Notes: generated from the letters alone by a model not told the origin. A DNA stretch of 64,000 bases from Bifidobacterium coryneforme (GCF_000737865.1 NZ_CP007287.1:916872-980871), one strand, 5' to 3'. Shown: positions 8,671-19,700, counted from the first letter of the stretch. Numbers and translations: made by a program.

Positions 8671-9795
8671 CTACAAGTCGGACCTTTCCTCTGTTGGGCC
8701 CGGATACTGGTCCATGGTGCCGATTTCCTTGTCCAGATCACGAAGGACCTTGCGCAGTTTCCTGTCGGAGATATCCCGCAGCTCCAGGGAATCCAGATCC
8801 TGGTCGTCCTTTCGTGTTTCCTGCACCTGGTCGATGTCGGTCGTGTAGTCCTTGGTGGCCCGGATTTTCTTCTGAAGAGCCGTCTGACCAGGGGCCATGG
8901 CCCGGGCTACCACCAGGAAGCCGGTGTGCCCGATCATCTGATGTTCCGGTCGGACCGCCAACCCATCGGCCTTCCAGGATCGCTCCATCGTTTCTTGAAT
9001 CTCGGGCTCAGTCCAATGCCCGCTCCTGCGTAACGACTCGACCATTCGACTCATCTGGGTGGTCGTCGTGATGTAGGCCGTCAGCACACCTCCGGGTGCC
9101 AGTACCCGATAAGCGGCATCCAGCCTGTTCCATGGGTCCAGCATGTCCAGGACGATTCTGTCGAAGTAGCCTTCGTCCAGGCCGGCCGCCCTGGTGTCGA
9201 AATCACCGACCAGGAGATTCCACCAGGCGGGGCGGTTCCCGTAGTAGACCGTGGCGTTGCCCATCGCCACCCGAGCGAACTCGGGCCGCACCTCGATGGT
9301 GGTAAGGGACCCATCCGGCCCTACGGCATCAAGCAGGCCGAGGCTCATGGCACCGGATCCGGCTCCCGATTCCAGGACGCGCATACCATGCCTGACATCA
9401 CCCAGGGAAATGACCTGGGCGATGTCCTTTGGGTACATGATCTGTGCCCCGCGTGGCATGGAGAGGATGAAGTCCTCCAACCTGGGGCGCAAGACCGTAT
9501 ACTGCCACCCGCCGATGGCACGCGCCGACTTCCACGGCTTGGCACGGTCACGCTCGGCCGGTGCACTCCCGCCCGTGTCTGTATCGTCTCCGACATGACG
9601 GTCATGCCAGGCGCTGGCGGAAATGGAGGTGACGACCGATCCTTCGGGAAGGCCAACCATGTCGTCATGGGGCAGAAACCCTCTATCGGTCTGTGTAACC
9701 CCGTTCGGCGAAAGCATGACGGTAAGCAACCGGCCCTTTTTGTCTGTCAGTTGCACTCGCTCGCCATAGGTCAGCGGACCGCGTCGTACACCCAT
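8671..9795 (-). CDS. trmI: tRNA (adenine-58-N1)-methyltransferase
   Basis: Makes m1A58 in the T-loop of tRNAs, using SAM. 374 residues, somewhat longer than typical TrmI (about 280-300); the extra length is at both ends. The N-terminal beta domain begins with RRGPLTYGERVQLTD. The Rossmann core has VLESGAGSGAMSLGLLDAVG (SAM site), TIEVRPEFA and DRIVLDMLDPWN. This is the Rv2118c-like actinobacterial form. The start ATG overlaps the TGA stop of the ABC exporter gene by one base (TGATG), so translation is probably coupled. Confidence 0.93.
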   Translation of the reverse strand: MGVRRGPLTYGERVQLTDKKGRLLTVMLSPNGVTQTDRGFLPHDDMVGLPEGSVVTSISASAWHDRHVGDDTDTGGSAPAERDRAKPWKSARAIGGWQYTVLRPRLEDFILSMPRGAQIMYPKDIAQVISLGDVRHGMRVLESGAGSGAMSLGLLDAVGPDGSLTTIEVRPEFARVAMGNATVYYGNRPAWWNLLVGDFDTRAAGLDEGYFDRIVLDMLDPWNRLDAAYRVLAPGGVLTAYITTTTQMSRMVESLRRSGHWTEPEIQETMERSWKADGLAVRPEHQMIGHTGFLVVARAMAPGQTALQKKIRATKDYTTDIDQVQETRKDDQDLDSLELRDISDRKLRKVLRDLDKEIGTMDQYPGPTEERSDL

Positions 9796-11747
9796 CAGGA
9801 TTCCTCGTTCCCCTCTGTGAACTGCGAGTTATAGAGAGAGGCATAGGCTCCGCCCCTCTCCAGGAGTTGGGCATGTGTGCCCTGTTCGACGACCGACCCG
9901 TGGTTGACCACCAGGATCAGGTCGGCATCACGGATTGTCGAAAGCCGGTGGGCGATGACAAAGCTGGTCCTGCCCGCGCGGAGGGTGTTCATGGCCTGCT
10001 GCACCAGAAGTTCAGTCCTGGTATCGACCGAAGAGGTGGCTTCATCCAGGATCAGGATGTCGGGGTCGGACAGGAAGGCACGGCAGATGGTCATCAACTG
10101 GCGCTCCCCCTGGCTGAGTTCACTGCTGTCCTCAGTCAGGACTGTGTTGTAGCCATCCGGCAGCTTCCTGATGAACTCATCGACATGGGTGGCCCTGGCT
10201 CCCTCGATCATCTGCTCATCAGGGATGGTCGTCCCCTCATTCAGACCGTAAAGAAGGTTGTCACGAACCGTTCCATCGAACAGCCAGGTGTCTTGGAGGA
10301 CCATGCCGAAGTGGCTTCGCAGCTCTTTGCGGCTGACCTTGGAGATATCCACCCCATCGATAGTGATGCTCCCGCTTTGAATATCGTAGAAACGCATGAG
10401 GAGGTTGACCAGGGTGGTCTTGCCGGCACCAGTCGGCCCCACGATGGCGATGGTCTGGCCGGGCTTGGCCTCGATGGTCAGGTCAGTAATCAGTGGTTCT
10501 TCCGGTTTGTACGAGAAGCGGACATGATCAAAACGGACCAGCCCATCAATGTGTCCACTGCCATCCTTGCCCAGGTGGTCGGGGTGATCCGGGTCGGGAC
10601 GCTCCTCAGGCTCATCGAGGAATTCGAACACCCTCTTGCAGGAGGCGAGGGCGGATTGGAGCATGGTACCCATGGAGGCCAGCTGGCCGATGGGCTGTGA
10701 AGCCTGACGCGTGTACTGGGTGAATGCCTGGAGGCCACCGAGCGTCATGGTTCCGCTCAGCACGTGAACCCCTCCGACGATCACCACCACCACGAAGCTC
10801 AGGTTTCCGAAGAAGGTCGACATGGGCGTGACCAGGGCCGAGAAGAAGGACGCCTTGAATGAGGCCTGATAGAGTTCTCGGTTCTTCTCCTCGAACTCCG
10901 CCTCAGCCGCTTCCTGGTGGCCGAAGGCCCTGACCACCATGTGGCCTGAGAACATCTCCTCCACATGGCTGTTGACCTGGCCGGTCTGTATCCACTGCCG
11001 GGTGAACTGGGGCTGGGTCTTCTTGAGGATGATGCCAGCGCACAGGGCCATGACCGGGATGATGACGAAGGCAATGAGCGTCAGAAGGGGCGATATGGTC
11101 AGCATCATGATGAAGGCACCGATGAGCGAAAAGACCGAGAAGAGCAGTTCGCCAAGAATCTCCTGAAGATTGCCCGAGATGTTGTCGATATCGTTCGTCG
11201 TCCGGCTCATGACCTCGCCACGCGGTGTCCGGTCGAAGTACTCCAGAGGCAGGCGGTCCATCTTTTCCTCAATCTGCCGACGCATGGTGTAGACCGCATC
11301 GGAGACCAGCCTGGTCATCAGGAAGTTCTGGACCAGACGCACCAGGATGGAGACCACATAGACGCAAGTGACGAAAATCAGGATGGCGGCGAGGCGATTC
11401 CAGTCAATCCCCACACCGACCTGAACATCCATGGATGCGATCATCTGCGCGAACTTGTCCTCTCCCCTGCTTTCCAGGTGGGAGACGACAACCTCCTTGG
11501 GCGTTCCGGGTTTGACACCCATCTTGACCAGCATCGTTCCCAAAACACCTTCAAAAAGGACGTTGGTGGCCTGGCCCATGATCTTGGGACCGATGGCGAT
11601 CAAAGCCACGGCGGCCATACCGGCAAGAATCATGAGGACGGCTCTCCAGGGGCTGGCCAGGAGATAACGCACCAGACGCGAAACAGTATGTCTCCGCTCG
11701 CCTTTCGGCAGTACGGGGGCCTGTGACATCTCGATCTCCGACGTCAT
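9795..11747 (-). CDS. ABC exporter half-transporter, subunit with canonical ATP site motifs
   Basis: 650 residues: an N-terminal six-helix exporter domain and a C-terminal ATPase. Seen: Walker A GPTGAGKTT, Walker B LILDEATSSVD with the catalytic Glu, switch IAHRLSTI, and a divergent signature ELSQGERQ instead of LSGGQ. A roughly 40-residue soluble segment sits between the first two membrane helices. Its start overlaps the stop of the partner exporter gene (TGATG, with GGGAGGG 7 bases before the ATG; a GTG one codon earlier is possible). The two encode a heterodimer like LmrCD or TM287/288. Substrate (drug, lipid or peptide) unknown. Confidence 0.92.
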   Translation of the reverse strand: MTSEIEMSQAPVLPKGERRHTVSRLVRYLLASPWRAVLMILAGMAAVALIAIGPKIMGQATNVLFEGVLGTMLVKMGVKPGTPKEVVVSHLESRGEDKFAQMIASMDVQVGVGIDWNRLAAILIFVTCVYVVSILVRLVQNFLMTRLVSDAVYTMRRQIEEKMDRLPLEYFDRTPRGEVMSRTTNDIDNISGNLQEILGELLFSVFSLIGAFIMMLTISPLLTLIAFVIIPVMALCAGIILKKTQPQFTRQWIQTGQVNSHVEEMFSGHMVVRAFGHQEAAEAEFEEKNRELYQASFKASFFSALVTPMSTFFGNLSFVVVVIVGGVHVLSGTMTLGGLQAFTQYTRQASQPIGQLASMGTMLQSALASCKRVFEFLDEPEERPDPDHPDHLGKDGSGHIDGLVRFDHVRFSYKPEEPLITDLTIEAKPGQTIAIVGPTGAGKTTLVNLLMRFYDIQSGSITIDGVDISKVSRKELRSHFGMVLQDTWLFDGTVRDNLLYGLNEGTTIPDEQMIEGARATHVDEFIRKLPDGYNTVLTEDSSELSQGERQLMTICRAFLSDPDILILDEATSSVDTRTELLVQQAMNTLRAGRTSFVIAHRLSTIRDADLILVVNHGSVVEQGTHAQLLERGGAYASLYNSQFTEGNEES

Positions 11748-13510
11748 CACTCGGCCCTCCCTTCGTCGATGCTGAGATCCTCCACGTCCGGTCCTTGTCC
11801 TCCTTGGGATTCAACGATTTCCTGATAGGTGGCACAGGTTTTCATGAGCTGGTCATGGGTACCCGTACCGACTATCCGGCCCTGGTCAAGGACCAGGATC
11901 TGGTCGGCCGTACGGATTGAGGCAGCCCTCTGCGCCACGACAATCTGCGTGGCGTGCCGGGTCACCGGAACCAGGGCCTGGTGGAGGGCCCGGTCCGTGG
12001 TCATGTCAAGAGCGGAGAAGGAATCGTCGAAGGTGTAGATCAGAGGGTTGCGAAGAATGGCTCGGGCCATGCAGAGTCGTTGCTTCTGACCTCCTGAGTA
12101 GTTGGTGCCACCCTCGGATACGCGGGCGTCCAATCCTGCCGGGTTCTCCTTGATGAAGTCCGCAGCCTGGGCAATGTTCAGGGCCTGCCATATCTGTTCA
12201 TCACTGGCGCCGGGGTCTCCGAACAGCATATTGCTGCGGACGGTTCCGGTGAAGAGATTGGCCTTCTGGGGCACCGGTCCGAACAGGGTGGCCAACTGGT
12301 CGGGGTCGTACTCCTGCAGGTTGTGCCCGTCAACCAGAATTTCACCTTCAGTCACGTCAAACATCCTGCTGGCGAGACGAATTATGGTTGATTTGCCCGA
12401 ACCCGTCGCCCCTATGATGGCCGTAGTGGTGCCGGGCCTGGCCGAGAAGGATATGTCGCTGAGGACGGGGTCTTCTGCTCCAGGGTAGGAGAAGCCGACA
12501 TGCTTGAACTCAAGCACCCCCTTCGGGTTTTCGGGCCTGTACGGATTCTCAGGAGCCTGGATTTCACTGGTCGCTTCAAGAACCTCATTGATTCGTTTTG
12601 CCGACACGGTGGCACGAGGCAGCATGACCGACATCATTGCGGCCATCACCAGGCCCGAGAGGATGATCATCAGATACTGGATGAAGGCCTGAAGGGCACC
12701 TATCTGCATCCCGCCCGATTCAATCCGCTTGCCACCGAACCACATGATGGCGATGTTGGAGAGGTTGAGGAAGAACCAGAGCAGGGGTACCAGCATGCTC
12801 ATCAGGCGGCCGGTCGAAATCAGAACGTCATAGACATCCTTGTTGGCCTTGTCGAATCGTTGCGCCTCGGTCTTTTCCCTGACGAATGCCCGGATGACCC
12901 TGACGCCGGAAATCTGCTCGCGAACAAGTCGGTTGACCGAGTCCAGCATATTCTGCATCCGGGTGAAGAGCGGCCCCATCTGCCGCAGCAGGAAGAAGGC
13001 GATAACCAGAATCACCGGGATGATGACGGCAAGGGACCAGGTGAGCGGGCCGTCCTGACGCAGCGCCAGAACCAGTCCACCAACCAGCATGACGGGTGCC
13101 TGGAGGATGATCATAAGGGTCTGCATGGTGGTCATCTGCAGTTGTTGAACATCATTGGTCGTACGGGTTATCAGGGATCCTGCAGAGAAGCGCTCTATCT
13201 CGTTAAGACTGAATCCTTCGACCGCGGAGAACAGGTCACGCCGAAGCTCATACCCCATCCTCATGGCCAGCCGGGTGGCGTAGTAGACGGCCACGATGTT
13301 GGCGATGATCTGGAGGGCCGTGACACCCATCATCTGCCAGCCGATGCGGTAAATGGCGCCCTGGTCGCCAATGGCCACGCCCTTGTCGATGATGTCCGCC
13401 TGGAGGTTGGGCAGGTAGAGGTTAAGCGCGGTCTGCGCAACTTGGAAGATAACCAGCACAAGAACCTGCATCCAGTAGGGTTTCAAGTAGCGGGTCCATA
13501 TCTTAAGCAC
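11747..13510 (-). CDS. ABC exporter half-transporter, subunit with degenerate catalytic residues
   Basis: 587 residues: six predicted membrane helices, then an ATPase with Walker A GATGSGKST and signature NYSGGQKQR. Walker B reads YTFDDSFSALD, so the catalytic Glu is Asp, and the switch His is Gln (VVAQRAASI). Both changes are typical of the degenerate half of heterodimeric exporters. I place the start at the GTG at 13510, which has GGAAGGG 7 bases upstream and begins LKIWTRYLKPYW; the frame stays open to 13576, but that extension has no such site. The partner gene overlaps its stop. Confidence 0.9.
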   Translation of the reverse strand: MLKIWTRYLKPYWMQVLVLVIFQVAQTALNLYLPNLQADIIDKGVAIGDQGAIYRIGWQMMGVTALQIIANIVAVYYATRLAMRMGYELRRDLFSAVEGFSLNEIERFSAGSLITRTTNDVQQLQMTTMQTLMIILQAPVMLVGGLVLALRQDGPLTWSLAVIIPVILVIAFFLLRQMGPLFTRMQNMLDSVNRLVREQISGVRVIRAFVREKTEAQRFDKANKDVYDVLISTGRLMSMLVPLLWFFLNLSNIAIMWFGGKRIESGGMQIGALQAFIQYLMIILSGLVMAAMMSVMLPRATVSAKRINEVLEATSEIQAPENPYRPENPKGVLEFKHVGFSYPGAEDPVLSDISFSARPGTTTAIIGATGSGKSTIIRLASRMFDVTEGEILVDGHNLQEYDPDQLATLFGPVPQKANLFTGTVRSNMLFGDPGASDEQIWQALNIAQAADFIKENPAGLDARVSEGGTNYSGGQKQRLCMARAILRNPLIYTFDDSFSALDMTTDRALHQALVPVTRHATQIVVAQRAASIRTADQILVLDQGRIVGTGTHDQLMKTCATYQEIVESQGGQGPDVEDLSIDEGRAE

Positions 13511-13664
13511 TTCAACACCCTTCCGAGCATGCGCGTCCCCGGCGCTATCAGGACTAGAAACCGTTTTAGTGTACAACAGCAGGATGTAAGGGAGTTTTGC
13601 TTTTCCTTGAGCTGAGTTTAGGGGCGGGAATCAAGCCAGGAGGCAGGGCTGTGTCCCTCTGGCT

Positions 13665-14558
13665 TCAGACCGTTGCCGTGGCGAAGGCGCCCCAACGGCC
13701 TTCGTCATGTATCACCTTCAGGTTCAGACCGAATAGGTCGCTCAGGCGGCCTCCTGTCAGCCCCTCCTCGACCGGCCCCTGGAATGTTATGGTGCCGGGG
13801 TCCGGATCGCCTGGGGTCTGGGCGCGGACGGAATCCGACATGGGGCGGCGCCCCATCATGGCCACCTTGTCAAAGCCCTCTGGGATCTCCTCAAGACGAT
13901 GCGTGACCAGAACGACTGTCCTGTCCTTGTCCTCCTGCCCGATACGGCTCAGGGCCTTGAGAACCAGCTCACGTCCACCCAGATCCAGACCCGTCGTTGG
14001 CTCATCAAGGATGAGCAGATCAGGATTGGCCATGAGGGCCCGGCATATCAGCACCCTTCCCCGCTCCCCCTCAGAGAGTCTGTACATCCGCTTTCCACGC
14101 AGGTAGGCGATACCGAACCGGTCCATGAGCTGTATGGCGGCATCCTCCTGACCCCGTGTGAACTCTTCACGCCACCGGCCCGTCGTATCGCTGAAAGCGG
14201 TCAGAACCACATCATAAGGGTCTTCCTGGGGGTTGATGGTCTTGGCCAGCTCGGCCGAAGCGAGGCCTATCCTCCACCGGTAGGAAAACACGTTCACCTT
14301 GCCCAGACGATTTCCCAGGATTTCAACGGTGCCGCTTGACGGAAAACCTCGGGTGCTCATCATGGAGATGAGCGTTGACTTCCCTACACCGTTGGGGCCG
14401 AAGAGCACCCACTTCTCACCCCGGCCTATCTCAAGGTCGACATGGTCGAGGATGATGCGGCCCTGACGCCTGTACTGGACGTCCTTGAGCCTGATGGCAG
14501 GTTCCCGGCGCTCCACGGTATCCGACCCGCGCTTTGCAGTCCCCTTGCTACCCGCCAT
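13665..14558 (-). CDS. Cytosolic ABC ATPase, YlmA-like
   Basis: 297 residues with one ABC domain and no membrane segment. Seen: Walker A GPNGVGKST, signature RLSEGERGRV (LSEGE instead of LSGGQ), Walker [13 protein letters not shown] and switch VTHRLEEIPEGF. The last motif with its FNKV/FDKVAMM continuation is typical of the ModF/YlmA group, whose partner is unknown. GTGGAGG precedes the ATG. It lies 51 bases after a small membrane-protein gene and has no permease next to it. It could be a soluble ribosome- or RNA-linked ATPase, or supply an unlinked transporter. Confidence 0.82.
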   Translation of the reverse strand: MAGSKGTAKRGSDTVERREPAIRLKDVQYRRQGRIILDHVDLEIGRGEKWVLFGPNGVGKSTLISMMSTRGFPSSGTVEILGNRLGKVNVFSYRWRIGLASAELAKTINPQEDPYDVVLTAFSDTTGRWREEFTRGQEDAAIQLMDRFGIAYLRGKRMYRLSEGERGRVLICRALMANPDLLILDEPTTGLDLGGRELVLKALSRIGQEDKDRTVVLVTHRLEEIPEGFDKVAMMGRRPMSDSVRAQTPGDPDPGTITFQGPVEEGLTGGRLSDLFGLNLKVIHDEGRWGAFATATV

Positions 14559-14609
14559 GTTCCTCCACGACCTCTCAGTAATCTCGGACCTTTGGACCTG
14601 GGTTCGTCA

Positions 14610-15065
14610 TCACACCGCCGTACCGTAGGAGTCTAGGTTGGGGTTGTCCTTGTATGAGCCTCCAACGAAAAAGAGCAGGACGATTCCGAAACAGAAGACA
14701 CCGGCCATGGTGATGGTGCCCCATAGCGGAATGGAGGGGAACCACATGCAGACCAGGAAGGCGATCCCCGAGCCGATGATCAGCATCCAGGCGAAAATGC
14801 GCAACCACTGTCGCAGAGAGTGAGGGGCCTTGACCAGCTTGGGATTGCGATAGTTGGGGTTACCGACCGGATTTTCATCAGACAGTTCGGAGTGGCCCCT
14901 GGGCTTCCATTCCCCGCTTTCACCCGCCGCAAGCCTGCGAGAGCGCTCCTGGAGGGTCCTTTCATCGATCACTCCGGCCCGGCCGCGATCGGCTCCCCGG
15001 TATGAGTCCTGTCCTCCCCTACGACTGCGCTTGGCCTGTGCCCTGCGTTCCGCGCGGTTGGTCAT
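14610..15065 (-). CDS. Membrane protein of unknown function with basic N-terminus
   Basis: 151 residues. The first 30 are highly basic (MTNRAERRAQAKRSRRGG), a long polar stretch follows, and two hydrophobic segments occupy about residues 91-111 and 116-134. It ends in a short polar tail. GGAGG lies 6 bases before the ATG. I recognise no named family; small two-helix proteins with such N-termini are common in bifidobacteria. It lies between gltD and the YlmA-like ATPase on the same strand. Confidence 0.75.
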   Translation of the reverse strand: MTNRAERRAQAKRSRRGGQDSYRGADRGRAGVIDERTLQERSRRLAAGESGEWKPRGHSELSDENPVGNPNYRNPKLVKAPHSLRQWLRIFAWMLIIGSGIAFLVCMWFPSIPLWGTITMAGVFCFGIVLLFFVGGSYKDNPNLDSYGTAV

Positions 15066-15152
15066 CGCACGCCTCCAATAATCCGTTGCTCGTCAATGAA
15101 CCGGATGGCCGCCAGCATGTGGCGCACCATCCGGATACCGTACCAACCTATC

Positions 15153-16718
15153 TTAGCGTGCGATGGGAAGAGCCATCGGGCGTTGCGAAGATACGATGGG
15201 GGCCGGCAGCTCTGTTGCCCCGGTCAGGTAGCGGTCCACCGAGGCCGCACAGGAACGTCCCTCGGCGATGGCCCAAACAACCAGGGACTGACCCCGGCCT
15301 GCGTCACCACAGGAGAAGAGACCATCAACGTTGGTGGCATACCCGTCGTTACGGGCCACGTTTCCACGCTGGTCCAGGTTCACCTGCGTCTGATCCGTCA
15401 GGGTACCGGTCTCAGGGTGGGCGAATCCCACGGAAATCAAGACCAGGTCGGCCGGTAGTACCCGCTCGGTCCCCTCGACGGGAACCAGGTGATGCAGGTC
15501 ATCCTCCTCCACCTTGACGACTCGGACACCGCTGATATGGCCCTGCCCGTCCTCTTCAAACCCTGCAGGTGCCATGACCCTGTCGACCCGGGCCCGGGGA
15601 TCGCCCTCGTCCAACCCGGAGGAGCGCAGTACCTGGTCCCTGTCCAGGAACTCCAGGCTGTCGACGCTGTACTCATAGGTACCGCCTTCAGCCATGGAAG
15701 TGGTCTTCTGGTAGAGCCTCGCGTAGGTGGGCCAGGGCTGGTCGTCCGGGCGTTCCGTGGGTTCACAGGGACGTATCTGAAGGACCGTGACAGACCTGGC
15801 TCCCTGACGCAGGGCCGTACCCAGGCAGTCGGAACCCGTGTCCCCTCCCCCGATGATGACCACGTCCTTGCCTCTGGCATCGATGTTGTGCAGCGGTGCC
15901 TTACCCATCAGTTCACGGGTGGGGTCAGGCAGATAGTCCATGGCGTAGTGGATACCCTCCAGGCCACCACCCGGCAGGTCGACCTTCCTGGGGACCGTGG
16001 ATCCGATCGCCACTACCACGGCGTCATACCGCGAGCGCAGTTCGTCCCAGCCGATGTCGCGCCCGATTTCAACACCTGTATGGAAGCGGGTCCCCTCTGA
16101 TTCCATCTGCTGGATGCGCTGGTCCAGGAGAGACTTCTCCAACTTGAAATTGGGAATCCCGTACCGCATCAGTCCGCCTATGGCATCGGCCCGTTCATAG
16201 ACGACCACGGTGTGACCGGCGCGAGTCAGCTGCTGGGCACAGGCCAGTCCAGCGGGACCAGAACCCACCACGGCAACGGTCATATCAGTCAGCCGCTGCG
16301 GGGGCTTGGGACGCACCAGTCCGAGTTTCCAAGCCTGGTCGATGATGGTCTGTTCGTCCAGTTTGATCATCGTTGCCGGTTGGTGGATGGAGAGGACACA
16401 GGAGGATTCACACAGGGCCGGGCATATCCTTCCGGTCACCTCAGGGAAGTTGTTGGTCACCGAGAGGCGGTCATAGGCATCGTCCCACTTGCCCTGGCGC
16501 ACGAGGTCGTTGAACTCGGGAATGATGTTGCCCAGGGGGCATGCGGTCATACAGAAGGGGGTGCCGCAGTCCATGCAGCGGGCCGCCTGCTCGGTCGTCC
16601 AGGGCTGAAGACCCGACTCGGCATGCACGTCGTTCCAGTCCCGGAGCCGCTCGGCGACGGGTCGCTCCGCCAGCTCATGCCGGGTACGGACCTTGAGGAA
16701 TCCTTTGGGATCTGCCAT
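15153..16718 (-). CDS. gltD: Glutamate synthase small subunit
   Basis: Delivers electrons from NADPH to the large subunit for glutamate formation from glutamine and 2-oxoglutarate. 521 residues. Seen: N-terminal [4Fe-4S] cysteine clusters (CMDCGTPFCMTACPLG and CPALCESSCV), the FAD site GSGPAGLACAQQL, the NADPH site GGGDTGSDC and the C-terminal GDAGRGQSLVVWAI. The frame opens 16 codons earlier inside gltB, but the ATG at 16718 has AAGGAG upstream and begins MADPKGFLKV. One base separates it from the gltB stop, so translation is coupled. Confidence 0.97.
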   Translation of the reverse strand: MADPKGFLKVRTRHELAERPVAERLRDWNDVHAESGLQPWTTEQAARCMDCGTPFCMTACPLGNIIPEFNDLVRQGKWDDAYDRLSVTNNFPEVTGRICPALCESSCVLSIHQPATMIKLDEQTIIDQAWKLGLVRPKPPQRLTDMTVAVVGSGPAGLACAQQLTRAGHTVVVYERADAIGGLMRYGIPNFKLEKSLLDQRIQQMESEGTRFHTGVEIGRDIGWDELRSRYDAVVVAIGSTVPRKVDLPGGGLEGIHYAMDYLPDPTRELMGKAPLHNIDARGKDVVIIGGGDTGSDCLGTALRQGARSVTVLQIRPCEPTERPDDQPWPTYARLYQKTTSMAEGGTYEYSVDSLEFLDRDQVLRSSGLDEGDPRARVDRVMAPAGFEEDGQGHISGVRVVKVEEDDLHHLVPVEGTERVLPADLVLISVGFAHPETGTLTDQTQVNLDQRGNVARNDGYATNVDGLFSCGDAGRGQSLVVWAIAEGRSCAASVDRYLTGATELPAPIVSSQRPMALPIAR

Positions 16719-16719
16719 G

Positions 16720-19700
16720 TCAGTGAGCTCCTTCCATGACCTGCTCGTATGTCTGCTCCCAAACACCCGGGGCGTTGAAGTCCACCTGGTTCCGTCGGGC
16801 CAGTTCCATGGCCTCCTTCATGGCCAGATACTGCCTCGGGACCACGTGGGTGAAGCGGCGCAGGGATGCGGTCCAGTTGCGCACCAGTGTCTCGGCCGTG
16901 ACGGAACCGGTCTGCTCGGCATGGGACTTGACCAGGCCGAATAGCTCCTCGGCATCGCTCTCGTCGGGGACCAGGAACTTCAGAGATCCGCTCTCCTTGG
17001 CCTCGGGGTTGACCTTGGTCATGTCCAGGTCCAGGACGTAAACGTCCCCACCGGAGAAACCGGCACCGAAGTTGCGTCCGGTCGGCCCCAGGACGACCAC
17101 GGTCCCACCGGTCATGTACTCGCAACCATGGTCTCCAACACCTTCAACCACGAAGCGGCCACCACCGTTTCTGACGGCGAATCGTTCTCCGGCCTGGCCT
17201 GCCACATACATGGAACCTGACGTTGCGCCGAAACCGGCCACGTTCCCGCAGATGACATTGGTGTGCGGATCGAACCGGATACCCTCCTCGGGCCTGACGA
17301 CCAGGCATCCGCCGGAGAGCCCCTTGCCTGCATAGTCGTTGACTTCGCCATAGACCCTGATGGTCTCACCCTTGGGAATGAAGGCCCCCACCGACTGTCC
17401 GGCAGACCCATGGAGAGTGATGTCGATGGTGTCTTCCGGAAGCCCCTCGGCACGGTATCTGCGGGTGATCTCGTACCCCAGCATGGTACCGACGGTCCTG
17501 TCGACGTTTCTCACAGGCTCTTCGATCCGGACCGGCTCCTTGCGTTCCAGGGCCGGGCGAGCCATCTCTATCAGCCCCCTGTCCATGGAGCCGGACAGTT
17601 CGTGATCCTGATCCTCGGTGTGATGAAGGATGGTTCCAGGTGTGGGACCGGGTTGCACAAGCACCGGGGCGAGATCGATGCCCTGGCTCTTCCAGGTCTC
17701 TACCGCCTTGTTCTGGTTCAGGCACTCCACATGACCCACCGCCTCCTCAAGGGTGGCGAATCCAAGTTGAGCCAGGATTTCGCGTACCTCCTCGGCGATG
17801 TACATGAAGAAGTTGATCACGTGCTCGGGCTTGCCTTGGAACCTGGCGCGAAGCTCCGGATCCTGCGTGGCTATGCCCTGGGGACAGGTGTTCTTCTGGC
17901 AGGCGCGCATCATGACACACCCCTCCACCATCAGGGCGGTGGTGGCGAACCCGAATTCCTCCGCCCCGAGAAGTGCCGCTACGACCACATCTCGACCGGT
18001 TTTGAGCTCTCCGTCGCACTGGACGACCACCCTGCTTCGCAACCCGTTCATGATCAGGGTCTGCTGGGTCTCCGCAAGACCAATCTCCCAGGGGGTGCCT
18101 GCATGTTTGATGGCGTTCAGGGGGGCCGCCCCGGTTCCACCATCCTGACCGGAGATCAGGACCACATCGGCATGGCACTTGGCTACACCGGCGGCGACGG
18201 TCCCCACACCGAACTCGGAAACCAGCTTGACGTGGATCCGGGCTTTGGGATTGGCCATCTTGAGGTCGTGAATCAGCTGCTTCAAATCCTCGATGGAGTA
18301 GATGTCGTGGTGGGGAGGAGGGGAAATCAGCTCAACACCGGGGGTTGCACGGCGCACCTCCGCTATCCATGGCGGCACCTTTGCCCCGGGCAGGTGTCCA
18401 CCCTCGCCGGGCTTGGCTCCCTGGGCCAACTTGATCTGCAGGTCGGTGGCCGAAACCAGGTAGTCGCTGGTGACCCCGAACCGTGCAGAGGCTATCTGCT
18501 TGATCCTGCTGGTCCGCTCCGGATCGTCGATCCTGTCCTGGGATTCACCGCCCTCACCGGAATTGGACCTTGCCCCTATACGGTTCATGGCCAGGGCGAG
18601 TGTCTCATGGGCCTCCTGCGAGATGGACCCGTAGCTCATGGCTCCGGTGGAGAACCGCTTGACAATTTCAGTGGCGGGCTCCACCTGGTCCAAGGGAATC
18701 GGTTGACGTTTGGGGACCAGCTTCATCAGTCCGCGCAGGGTCATGATCCTGTTGGAGGTGTCATTGACATAACGGCTGTACTCCTTGAACAGCCCGTAGT
18801 CGCCACGCTGTGTCGATTGTTGAAGGAGGAAGATGGCCTGGGGGTCGTTCAGATGGTTTTCACCGGTGCGGCGCCACTTGTAATCGCCTCCGGTCTTGAG
18901 GTTCCTGTGGGGCCTGGCGGTCCATTGATTGGGATAGGCCACCCGGTGCCTGATGGCCACCTCTTCGGCTATCTCGTCGAGACCTATGCCTCCCACCCGC
19001 GACGTGGTCCCGGTGAAGTACCGGTCGATCACCTCCTGGCTGAGTCCTATGGCCTCGAAGAGCTGGGCTCCCCGGTACGACATGATGGTGCTGACGCCCA
19101 TCTTGCTCATGATTTTGAGGACCCCGGTACTCAGGGCCTTGACCAGGTTGGCGGAGGCCTGGTCCGGAGTGACACTCAGATAGCCTGAATTGGCGAGGTT
19201 CTCCACCGATTCCAAAGCCAGATAGGGGTTTACACAGGCGGCTCCGTAAGCAATGAGCAGGGCAACATGATGTATCTCACGCACGTCGCCGGCTTCGATC
19301 GCCAGGGAGACCTGGGTTCGGGTGTGGCTACGCAGGAGGTGATGCTGGACGGCGCTGGTCAGAAGAAGGGAAGGGATGGGCCCCCAGGTGTGGTTGGAAT
19401 CCCTGTCCGAGAGAATCAGCACGTTGCTGCCTACCGCTATGGCCTGATCAACCTCCTGGAATATCTGATCCAGGCGCTCCTTCAAGGCAGGTCCCTTTCC
19501 GGCAACCTGATAGAGGCCGCGCACCAGATAGGGCTTGTAATGGCCGCCCAGAATGCTGGCATGCTCCAGACGCTTCAGTTGTGCCATCTGGTCGGAATCA
19601 ACCACAGGCAGATCTATGCGAATCTTCTTGGCGTGCTGTGGCAGATCCTCCAGAAGGTTCGGCTCCGGACCGATGGCGGAAGCGATGCTGGTCACAACCT

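Noticed and set aside
15161-15178. CGATGG...CCATCG hairpin at the end of gltD
   Set aside because: Lies inside the coding end, the stem is only 6 bp and no T-run follows, so I do not call it a terminator.
17263-19188. Open frame of 641 codons antisense to gltB
   Set aside because: No ribosome binding site, no recognisable domain, and its composition follows from the GC-rich codons of gltB on the other strand.
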